Source of the DNA: Symsagittifera roscoffensis
Taxonomy: Eukaryota > Xenacoelomorpha > Acoela > Convolutidae
Reading direction: 5' to 3'
DNA length: 64,000 bases
Assembly: GCF_963678635.1 (NCBI RefSeq)
Contig: NC_087070.1
Location: 27,956,966-28,020,965 of the forward strand
This document shows positions 36,001 to 43,384 of the stretch, in pieces. The notes beneath the pieces are model-generated. The model did not search any database and was not told the origin of the DNA. It saw nothing but the letters and a program-made list of their open reading frames with translations. Made by a program: the position numbers and the translations under genes. Numbering within the stretch: the first letter of the stretch is position 1; each line of letters starts with the position of its first letter.

Positions 36001-36960
36001 TACGTTAACAGACCTCAAGGCTTCTCCGTTTCCTTCAATATCCACTAAAATCTTTCTCACAGACGACCAAGTGTCACGATCAGCTGTAGTGAAAACTCCT
36101 AGAGGAAAGGCAGGATTGCTGCTGTCTTCTAGTATGTACTCTATGTTCTGCATCAACTGCAAAGCGTCTATAATTTGGCCACCATCAGATAACACATCCA
36201 CTGAGTACAAATGCCCATTTCTCAGAAACACTACATTTCTTGAGCTTGGATTGACCACTAATTCATCTCTCCCTTCCTTTGGCAATCTCGTGGATGAGAA
36301 GAGATTCTTGTATTGGCTCATGTCTAACGGATATGACTTTTGGAAATATGAAGCGTAGTAAGAAAGTGCTGGAGGCGTAAGCCTGCATACGTTATCGTAC
36401 AATTTGCTATTGAGGTTTTCTCCTTTCATATGATAAATGTCAGGATAAAGTGTCCCAGTCTCTAACGCCTCTTTGAAGCGAAGTGCTGAGACGATGGTAT
36501 TAGCACATCGCGTTGACTGAATATAGGGATTACTAAAATCTACATTAGGAGGTGGAACTGTCACAACCACAGGCGTGTGATTGAACACAATTTGTCTCCT
36601 GTCTTTTAAATACATATCAAACCAGAAATCTGTAATGTAACTTGTGTGAGAATTCTCCTTAGCGAAATCCGTCAATTTTTTGTGAAGCCTTATTCCATCA
36701 TTCTTTTCAAAGCTCTTCAAAACTTGATTGAACTCATCGAACTCAGCTTCACTGAGCAAAGGCTGGAGAGCATCTGAAAATCGGTCGATTGTATGTTCAA
36801 GTTTCGGAAGGGGCAGGCGCGGCATGGACTGTTGGAAATGCATGGTAGGAATTGTTCCGCGCATGAAAGAGTTACTACTTGAAGTGGACGCACTGCGAAA
36901 ATGCAACTTCAGCAACGCACATCGAAGTTTTCTTTTAAGATACAAATGTGTGCCACGCAT
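29287..36960 (-). CDS. CPT2: Carnitine O-palmitoyltransferase 2, mitochondrial (three coding exons)
   Basis: Join 36960-36014, 33068-32757, 30031-29287: 2004 nt, 667 residues plus stop, close to the family's usual length. On the matrix face of the inner mitochondrial membrane CPT2 transfers long-chain acyl groups from acylcarnitine to CoA, feeding beta-oxidation. The N-terminus is rich in Arg, Lys and Ser and almost free of acidic residues (MRGTHLYLKRKLRCALLKLH), as expected of a matrix presequence. Conserved blocks appear in order: PTMHFQQSMPRLPLPKLE, HTSYITDFWFDMYL, YPLDMSQYKNLFSSTRLP, the catalytic FEHSWGDG (His378), TYESCTTAAFKHGRTETVR and LSTSTV. Both introns are phase 2, and the exact joins are supported by unbroken family alignment. 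No stop or frameshift is seen: an intact gene. Both introns are filled with repeats. The neighbouring elements are unrelated to its function. Confidence 0.95.
30428..31000. mobile_element. Terminal-repeat element, copy 2
   Basis: Left end GGAATGGCCGGTTAATGTGCAAGTAGCACAGAGTGATCCGAC; right portion TCGTTCGAATCACAAGTG..ACACCCGAATACAAAGTTCCTCCCCA..GGTCGGATC. Collinear with 12372-12945. Confidence 0.5.
31030..31275 (+). repeat. TATA-tailed interspersed repeat, truncated copy
   Basis: Lacks the 5' half. Contains CATGTTTTCTCGCTACATTC and ends CGACGCGACATAAATAAATGCCAACACTACGTTGATCG. Confidence 0.4.
31345..31510 (-). mobile_element. tRNA-derived SINE
   Basis: Minus-strand head near 31450-31510 with B box GGTTCGAATT and GGTCGGGCAG; the hairpin end at 31350 reads AAGCTGAGTTTCGC with ACTAGCGAGAAAATGACAAAAA, matching the copy at 806-985 along its length. 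Confidence 0.55.
31760..32685. mobile_element. Terminal-repeat element, copy 3, carrying a nested insertion
   Basis: Left end AGGATAGTGGGTTGCTGTGCAAGTAGCACAAAACGTTCCGGCC at 31762; right end CCGAACACAAAGTTTCTCCCCATTTTCAATTGCCGGAAC at 32640-32680. The extra length relative to sister copies is explained by the TATA-tailed repeat at 31950-32440 sitting inside it. Confidence 0.5.
31950..32440 (+). repeat. TATA-tailed interspersed repeat, nested copy
   Basis: AAACATAGCCAATCGAAGATTGG to ACCTATATACGAGTCTTCACTACGTTGATTACTC, subfamily with TTCCACGTTCG. An internal TATATACCTCAGTGCAT phrase is duplicated near 32278-32310. Confidence 0.55.
32757..33068 (-). CDS. CPT2: CPT2 coding exon 2 (catalytic histidine)
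   Basis: 312 nt. The acceptor TTTTGTTTAG and donor CCAAC/GTTTGTG keep phase 2 on both sides. It contains GDGRNRWYDKCLN and FEHSWGDGISVVRF, whose His is the general base of carnitine acyltransferases. Confidence 0.93.
33545..33960. repeat. Foldback (inverted repeat) made of TATA-repeat sequence
   Basis: The arms AACAGATTGTTGGAAAAG..AACACAAGGAAACAGA (33600-33640) and TCTGTTTCTTGCATTCATTGGCC..CTGTCTGTTG (33655-33710) pair around a small loop, and outer arms with GTTGATAACTCA / GAGTTATCAAC extend the stem. The distal part (33840-33960) is a minus-strand TATA-repeat copy facing the plus copy at 33985. Confidence 0.5.
33985..34260 (+). repeat. TATA-tailed interspersed repeat, 3'-truncated copy
   Basis: Contains CCAAATTGAGAAAACTGGATCAAAGG and CCGCTGGGAAATCTGAC; the TATA terminus is missing. 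Confidence 0.45.
34625..34995 (-). mobile_element. tRNA-derived SINE, long copy
   Basis: Hairpin end at 34630 (AAGCTTAGCTTCGCATC..GCGATACAAAA). The tRNA-like head at 34930-34990 includes GGCCCCGTCTGAAATTGAACTCCC read from its 3' side. The body matches the headless copy at 39895-40145. Confidence 0.55.
35000..35160 (-). mobile_element. tRNA-derived SINE, 3'-truncated
   Basis: The best-preserved head: minus strand TATCTAGTGTAGAGGTAACAC (A box) and GGTTCAAATCC (B box), ending GGTCGGGACC at 35069. Confidence 0.6.
35165..35525 (-). mobile_element. SINE body with perfect terminal hairpin
   Basis: Begins at its 3' end with the intact palindrome GCGAAGCTGAGCTTCGC (35172-35188) and continues ACCACTAGCGATACAAAACAAG. 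Collinear with 47365-47710 over 340 bp. No tRNA head is seen, so it is 5'-truncated. Confidence 0.55.
36014..36960 (-). CDS. CPT2: CPT2 coding exon 1
   Basis: Encodes residues 1-315 plus two bases: presequence and the N-terminal half of the acyltransferase fold. The donor TTGAG/GTCTGT is chosen because it yields GEALRLIDGAIF across the junction; reading on instead gives a non-conserved tail. An AG acceptor (GGTTTTCAG) lies two bases before the ATG, so a 5'-UTR intron or a trans-splice acceptor is possible. Confidence 0.93.
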
Positions 36961-37108
36961 ATCTGAAAACCATATTTAATAGATATGGAAGTGATAATGA
37001 TAAAAGAAGATGACAAGTGTTGAAGTCTTTTTCAATGAAAAAAGATACGGGTTACGTTTCTTCAATAAAAACACGCAACTCGACACGAGAAAATATAAAA
37101 TACAAGTG
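36961..37108 (-). promoter_or_regulatory. CPT2: Presumed CPT2 promoter and 5' UTR interval
   Basis: Only about 150 bp separate the CPT2 ATG from the 3' end of a retroelement pseudogene on the same strand. No TATA box or CpG cluster is evident. Inferred from position only. Confidence 0.25.
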
Positions 37109-39660
37109 TTACAAATAAAAACCAAATGCCAGGGAGATTCTCTGTTTTAAAAAGCTGCCTGCTCTGGGTTCCTCGGTGCATATGCTTAGGTTCTTACAAA
37201 GCTTGTTCAAAAAAAATTCTGTGCTGGGGCCGGCTGCGCCCTGAATCTCAAAAGCTAGCGGTTGAAAAAGATATCCATCATCTACAAGATCTTTATACTT
37301 GTCATTTTTTCGCTCTTCCGCTTCAGCGGCAGCCGTACCAGGGTTACAAACAGACCCGGCATTAATCCTACAAGGAGCTAAGGAGTATACCACCGTTACA
37401 TCCCACAAGAGCTGCTTACCAACAGCCCATGGAACGAGCGTTAAACAGTCTGGTCGCTCCTGTAGAGGTGTCGTAGTTCTAAAACAGACGGAATGTGAAT
37501 AGAAGATAAACTCTGCTTTATAAGGGCATTCAAGTTTGAATGCCTAGAGAATCTCCCTGCACTTTTGAGGCAAGAAAGACCATGCCAGCCATACTCGGTA
37601 ACGTCTTTTTCGCACACGCATTTATGCCGTTCGCATATTTTTGAGCCTAATCGAAGTCCTATCGCAATTCTCAGATGTTGGTTCGACAGTTTTAACCTTA
37701 AATTTTTGCACGGGATGACGTTCAACCATTGGGAGCCAAATCTATTTTGGAACGCGTTGAATCTTTTTACGTCCGTTGGCTCGAGTCGTAAAATCAAGTC
37801 TGCAATTTCGCAGTCAAAAATTGGCTCTGTCCAATATTTTTGGATTTCCTTTACTGGAGCCATTTCTAGCGGATCCTCTTGAGAATTGAGAATCAGAAAA
37901 CTTCTCGTGATAATCTTATTGGAAACCTAAGTAATTTAGAAGCTTTTGCTTTAATTTGTTAGATACCGACACTATTCTTAATTTGAGAAGCTCGCCCCTT
38001 TACCGTACAAACGGAATGTCATTGATGGGACGCTCCATGGCATTGTTGAAAGCTCCTGAAGATGGAAAAATTTGACTAAGTATTGAAGAAAAAGCTGAAA
38101 CAATAGATTAAAACTCGATATCCGAAAAATTGTTAGGATATGATAGTATCCAAAACTATTAACAAGATTTTCAACGTAAGAAAACTTTAGCGATTCCAGC
38201 AATAAAAAAGAAAAGGGGAATAGTAGAACGACTGGTGGTGTATAAGAGTCAGAGAAAAGCCTACATGTAGCGGATGTAACTCCAAGTATGTCGGCCAGAC
38301 AAGGCAATATTCAGCCAGGTGGATTGATGAACAACGCAATGACTCGCCATAGGACATCATTTGGAAGATAACAGACCAAACAGGCAACGCCAATAGTCTT
38401 GGCACTATTGGAGGAAGATGACAAAACACAACACGCGCTATGAATCGAGGAACCGGGATTTAACGCCAAAATTAAGTCCAAGTATCGCGAAACGTAAAAT
38501 CACAACGGATAGAGAAAAAGAAGAATAGCGGGTATAACTTTTTGTTGGGAGAATTTAGCGCTTTTGGGTAGTTTTTCAAAATTTTGACTTGCTCATTCTG
38601 AAACTCGAACAACTTTACATTCAGATTTCATTCCTATATCAGAACCAAGCACTCGGACGCTTGCCTTTATCGTGATTCATGTCTCTTCGATGAATTTCTC
38701 GGCTTCACTGCGCTTTATATCTTTCACTATGAATTGGCATTCGGATGCTTGAACATGGCAGCCAGAGAACTTACCTTATGAAACAATTTTATATAAGACG
38801 GTTCATAGATTACTACATTAGGCGACTGCGTTAGCTTTGTCTGCGTACCACTTCTGGACTACGTTGTCTTTTGATAATAGAGTTATAAGAGGTATTATGG
38901 TAAGACCGACCATTGCTAGCGGATCCTCTTGTGTTGTCACTTCTTGGAAGTAGATGGTTTTATTTTGTTAAAGAAGTGTTTAGATGGAGTACGAGCTCTT
39001 AATCGATGTTAAGAGGGATGAGCAGGAAGTTTTTTTCGATGTTTTCCAATGCCCGTTATCGCTTAAGTGAGTTGAAGCGGTTTAGGGCATCTATGAGTAA
39101 AACTGCATCCATTGAGATATTGCTGTATTGATCTCCTAGAGTAGAGATCGAACATTCAATGTACACTTTTTTCTTAGAAAGAGCTGGTAGTTTGAACCTA
39201 GCTATCAGATCAATTTTTTGGAAAATAATTTTTGTTCGTCCTATTATCCTACGCATAACTTCTCCTATGCCTATGGATCTTACTATTGAGTCCATATCTA
39301 TGGGTCTCAATTTACATGCATTATATGTTTCTATTAGTTCTTAGTTTACTTCTTCGGTAGCTATTTTTTTTGACATTTTTAGCTTTTATTTTTGAAATCT
39401 CTTTTGATTGTTGTCTGAAACGTGCTAAAATGCAACTACATTCATTTGCATCAAAGCCAGATAGTCCGTGAGATCCCTGCGTTCTTTTGTTGGCTTTTTT
39501 GATCTGTTGAGCGTTTATTTGATCAAATAACGACGGATGGTAAAGGATTGTTTCATTTGAGAGCGATTCGAAATCGTTATCATCAATCAGGCGCCTTGCG
39601 AAGGTTTGCTGCGTACATTGCTGAATGCAGTGCAAAGGCACTTATTACTGTTCCAAAAAA
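37109..39660 (-). pseudogene. Decayed reverse transcriptase element with WDVTV C-terminal domain, copy A
   Basis: Minus-strand blocks in order: ETILYHPSLFDQINAQQIKK and GSHGLSGFDANE (39.6-39.4 kb); SIGIGEVMRRIIGR and VLLIDALNRFNSLKR (motif A region, 39.3-39.05); TTQEDPLAMVGLTIIPLI (motif B-like) and QKWYADKANAVA (catalytic box YADK where YADD is expected, 38.83); VRVLGSDIGMKSE; then WLNVIPCKNLRLKLSNQHL, CVCEKDVTEYGWHGLSC, and after a frameshift LVPWAVGKQLLWDVTVVYSLA and SFLKQRISLA. I recognise this layout from uncharacterised invertebrate reverse-transcriptase proteins that end in a WDVTV domain of possible nuclease type; I cannot name the clade with certainty. Multiple frameshifts and the lost catalytic Asp make it dead. 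Confidence 0.7.
38230..38470 (+). pseudogene. Antisense GIY-YIG relic of another Penelope-like element
   Basis: The plus frame reads CSGCNSKYVGQTRQ, then ARWIDEQRNDSP, stop, DIIWKITDQTGNANSLGT. This parallels the CxxC plus YVGQT start and the later strands of the GIY-YIG domain in the PLEs at 40.2 and 46.0 kb. It lies antisense within the WDVTV-type RT pseudogene. Confidence 0.65.
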
Positions 39661-39790
39661 GTTCGAAAACGATTGGTCCTTATCTAAAACAATAATAAAA
39701 GCAATTAAGCAATGGCAGAATAGAGTCTTGAAAGATGATAACTACATTACACCGGTCTCAAATGAAACAATCCCTTTCCTTACAGTAATA
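39536..39790. repeat. Inverted repeat at the head of RT element A
   Basis: GGATTGTTTCATTTGAGA..GTTATCATC (from 39546) and its inverse GATGATAAC..TCTCAAATGAAACAATCC (39736-39773). The plus arm also reads as an N-terminus of the same RT family (KDDNYITPVSNETIPF against DDNDFESLSNETILY), so two element starts face away from each other. Confidence 0.55.
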
Positions 39791-39794
39791 AATA

Positions 39795-39894
39795 GTCAAT
39801 AAAAGTGCCGAGTACACGGGCAGCTTTCGCAACATGTATTGCGAAGGAGATTTTTTTGTTTGAGAAAACTGCCTGAACTGGCTTCCTCGTCACA
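39795..39894 (-). pseudogene. C-terminal fragment of a further WDVTV-type element
   Basis: Minus-strand frame AVFSNKKISFAIHVAKAARVLGTF resembles the extreme C-terminus expected after the SFLKQRISLA block seen at 37.13 kb. A related copy is at 45690-45790. Confidence 0.45.
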
Positions 39895-40145
39895 GCTTAG
39901 CTTCGCTTAGTTTCGATCCAAAAGCCATACAGAATGAATGACTAAGAAAAAAAACAAACGAAAAAAATAAGAGTTAAGAAAAATTGAAGAAAAATCTTCA
40001 AGTAACAGTTTATGTCAATAAAAACGCAACAAGCCTAAAATATCCGAAAAAGACTATGAAAAGCTTGTGAAACGCTTAAAAGAAGCCAACGTTTCCGAAA
40101 CATCCTCTCAGCGGAACCGAAGCCACAAAACTAAACAGACTGAAT
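39895..40145 (-). mobile_element. SINE body, headless, inserted at the PLE/RT junction
   Basis: CACAGCTTAGCTTCGCTTAG at its 3' end, then sequence collinear with 34640-34890 (GCTTAAAAGAAGCCAACG, CCTCTCAGCGGAACCGAAGCC). Absent at the same junction of block B, so it probably arrived after the duplication, or was lost there. Confidence 0.5.
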
Positions 40146-40159
40146 TAATTGCTCATTTC

Positions 40160-43095
40160 GGGATTAAATTTTCGGTTTATCTTTCCTGATATGTATTGCC
40201 TCTAGTGTTAGCAATTTTGCTTGGTTGCTTGACCTATCTATAATTTCCCAACTAAGATCTGCGCTATTTCCCTCAAGTAGGCATTGCTGAAAATGGAGGC
40301 CTACCGGTGAGTCTGCTTTCTTATGTTCCTCAATTCTAATGGTCAAATGTCGAACAGTTTGTCCGACATAGGTGGATGTGCATCCACTACATGACATTTT
40401 ATAAACCACTCTTGACTTGAGGTCATTAGAAAATGCTGACTTCAGTGATGGTAAACATGGTTCTAGTTTTCTTGTGGTGAAAACCACTTGAACGTTATTT
40501 AATTTTCCTAATCTGTTAGCAAAATATTGGCTCTGGTTACCTCTATATTGCACCATCAGCATTGGGCGCTTCTCATCCTTTAGTGATTGAACTGACAAAC
40601 ACCTCTCACTATCCAGGGGCTTGCCCTTACCCTCAATGATCCTGCACAAGGCTTCTGAAGCCACCTTTGCGGACCAATTTTCAGGGTACTGATTTGTCAG
40701 CCATTGCGCCCTATTAGTTTCCATAGCCTTATCAAATTGCTCCCAGCTAGATGTACTCCTAAAAACCCTGTGTGCAGTGCCTTGGAAAACACTACACTTA
40801 TACTGAGTTGGGGCGCAGCTTCTATAGTTCAGTATAGTCCCTGTATCTGTTGGTTTATGATACCAACTGGGAGTTACACGCCTACCCTGCGATACATTTT
40901 TGTTCAAATCCAGGAACGGCGAATTCCCCTCCGAATTAGTTTTCTCTAGACTGAACTGCAAATTTGGATGAAGAGAATTGTCGGCATCGAGAAGACAACT
41001 CGGCTCCCCTCTGACTGTTCTAACAATGTCATCCACATACCTGAGGAACAATTTCACCTGGGGAGTATCCTTCTCCTTGTTCTTAGCTCGACAGCTGGTT
41101 TCAAAGTACCAGACTATCTCGGTTATCGATGCGTAAACGTCATCGGATATTTTTCCGCATTTTAGATGATACCAGTTTCGGCAACTCTCGCACTCAACCC
41201 CCTTTGATCTATATGTAATTTTCCTGCTGCAACATGGGCACAAGCCATCTTTGTCATTAATTTGCTGTATCTCCGTTCCCATCGGTATTTCTTGTCTTAG
41301 AGCAAACTCGTACTCTTTCAGCCATAAGCTTGCCAGAGTTACAGCGAGGGATGCGACCATTGTTAAACCATCAACTTGTACTTTCCATGAATCATTACAC
41401 TTGAAATAAACTTTGCTGACCGCCATTTTCAAAAACCTTTTCATGGTTGCTCTCTGAATTTCAGGAGAAGACTCCTGGCTGTACAGCTTCTGTAAAGCAT
41501 TTTCAATTGCCTCCTTCAGGGGAACGTGGGTGTACAAACTTTTCACATCAAAAGATATTATGGTTTCATCCGGATCTAGAGCACGGTTCTCTATTGTTTC
41601 TCTGGCATCCTTAATATTGGTTTCTATATTGGCTCCATCGATGTTGTCAAAAAACTTTGCAAGCATTTTGTTAAGTTTCTCATACGAGCTGCCTGGAAGT
41701 GAAAGTACTGGTCGTAGGGATGTCTTAGCCTTGTGAACCTAGCTAAACCGTACAAACGGGCGGTTTGCACCACTTTTGACCTCATCTTAGAATACAACTG
41801 ACCACTTATCTCGTCTCTTTTGTTCATGGCTAGTAATTCTTCGTTAAATTCCTTCTCAATTTTCAGTATAACCTCATCAGTGGTTGCATTTTTTTTCACA
41901 AACTGAGCAGATTGCAATAAAGATTCCAGTTTTGATTCACACTTTTGTTTCCTCATTATGCAAAAACCAAACCCCTTATCAAAAGGCACAGCCAGCAACC
42001 CATTATCTTTGAGATATGTCCTCGTTTTTTCAACGGCTTTGTCTCTTTGGGTTTGCTTTACGTTTTTCACCAAATGTTTTTTGATTTTTCAGTTGTGAGA
42101 GGAAAATATCGATATCCGCCAAAAAAAAGTGTTTCATTAAATTTGTCTCTAATGGGATGCTTTGGGCCCATTGATAGCCTTTCATGTACCCATCCAGGCA
42201 GTTCAATGTTATGAAGCACCTTAACTGATTGCTCATTTCTACCCGCAAGAGGTTTATATTGTCTCTCGGACAGTTTTTCCAACTTTTTTCTATGGTTTTC
42301 TGATGTTGTTTTTAAGCATGCCTCAACTTGACGCCTAACGAAGCGGAAAACGGATGCCCACCACTGTTCGTCGATTTCTTTTTGCACCAGTGATCTTGCT
42401 TTCATTAGCATCTCCTCGTACTTTTTCCTATCTTTATTTACCCTAAAAGTTTCATTCCTTAGTAGTTTCAATTGAAAATTATGCACAACTTGGACCGAAA
42501 TAAACTGGTTCTCGGGGATCCTAAACTTCAAAAAGTCCGGTTCTAGATCTTTTTTTAGTTTTTTCTCAGAAACTTCAGTCCATGTACAGAAACTTGAATT
42601 TTTAAAAGAATTTTAAATAGTCTAACACAACTTTCCAAGTTAGTTTTCTTTTTAAAATTCGTCGGAGCCAAACAGCAGGCAAAAGTACTGTTTTACAGGC
42701 CACGAGTAATGAAACTCACAAGGCACAAAGCAAAACAAATCACACTTTTCTCACCCCTGTCTTTGAAGCGCAGACACTTCCTCTGCCTTCAGCTTCTGCT
42801 CACGTCTTGCTTTTGCTTTCCTCCTTGTCTGTGATGGTCTATGTTGTTTGCCCCTGATATTTCCAATCAGATCTGACAGCCTTTCTTGGTGTGCCACTAC
42901 CAATCGCAGAGGTTTCAGCTCCAATTCAGCACTCTGGTGCAGCTTCAAATATTCCCTGAGCTGCTCCGGGTCGTTTTGCTTGCTCTTGGACTCATCTGCT
43001 GCTTCTTCGACTTCAAATTGATTGTCAGCAATTGTTACTCGATTCGTTGATTTTTTTTTCCGGCTTAATAAATTGATGAGTTGTCTTACCTTTGT
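40160..43095 (-). mobile_element. Penelope-like retroelement copy A (RT + PHD + GIY-YIG), frameshifted
   Basis: Minus strand. Exon 1-like N-part at 43095-42755 (charged; ADESKSKQNDPEQLREYLKL, SQTRRKAKARREQK). A probable 162-nt phase-2 intron (42754-42593; GTGAGA to TTCAAG) leads into 42592-42067, with LSMGPKHPI. After a frameshift: LLAVPFDKGFGFCIM, RLYGLA and, after a one-base deletion near 41738, VHKAKTSLRPVLSLPGSSYE. Then the main frame 41666-40164: FDVKSLYTH (motif A), ASLAVTLASLWLKEYE (motif B), a PHD-type zinc finger, RYVDD (catalytic), CSGCTSTYVGQT and RIEEHKK of the C-terminal GIY-YIG endonuclease. PLEs reverse-transcribe their RNA at a nick made by this endonuclease. Introns have been reported in PLEs. 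This copy is dead through frameshifts. Confidence 0.85.
41091..41240 (-). other. PHD-type C4HC3 zinc finger inserted in the PLE reverse transcriptase (copy A, damaged)
   Basis: In the frame starting at 41666, residues 143-192: CPCC, then VECESC, WYHLKC and a last pair mutated to WYFETSC. The spacing is that of a PHD finger (Cys4-His-Cys3). It lies between motif B (residues about 103-120) and RYVDD (209-213), where I recall no such domain in PLEs. Copy A has lost both cysteines of the last pair; copy B keeps all eight ligands. Confidence 0.8.
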
Positions 43096-43384
43096 GGCAC
43101 AACTTCAAAGAGTTGTGTTACCTCTACACCAGATAACGCTGGATGGATGATTGAGTTAATAACACAGATGAAAATTTGAGCTTTGGACCACTTGCGATAC
43201 AAAACAAGAACGCCGCTAAGTCTGAAAACAATCAAAATATCAAAAATTTGACCAAGCGCTAAGAAAGCCGAAAACTCCTGGCGGAAAAAAGTTGAGCCAA
43301 AGACTTATGAAATAACAAAAACAGCCAAACAGCAGGCAAAGTTTTAAATTTGGGAAGCTCCTATAACTAACAAAAACTGCTTAA
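43096..43384 (-). mobile_element. SINE remnants flanking the PLE start
   Basis: Half of a tRNA-like head (minus CTGGTGTAGAGGTAACACAACTC, ending at 43104), then AACACAG and a degenerate hairpin (AAATTTGAGCTTTGGACCACTTGCGATACAAAAC). The body stops abruptly at ACTGCTTAAG, where block B begins. An AAACAGCAGGCAAAGTTTTA phrase resembles PLE intron sequence near 42670. Confidence 0.5.

Larger units (their letters stand above)
33069..36013. other. CPT2 intron 1, repeat-filled
   Basis: Holds a foldback (33545-33960), a TATA-tailed repeat (33985-34260) and SINE copies (34625-35525). 35644-35853 is open on the minus strand with a somewhat coding-like composition (PPVSVEFVTLEGKLSLRRMK), but no family is recognised and it is not part of CPT2. 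Confidence 0.6.

Noticed and set aside
37565..37882. Plus-strand ORFs over the RT C-terminal region (also 43459-43704, 40704-41165, 46527-46988)
   Set aside because: Antisense shadows of the recognised minus-strand RT and PLE frames.
39548..39802. Plus-strand ORF of 84 codons at the head of RT element A, as a separate gene
   Set aside because: Mostly antisense to the RT N-terminus; its second half is explained as an inverted element start.
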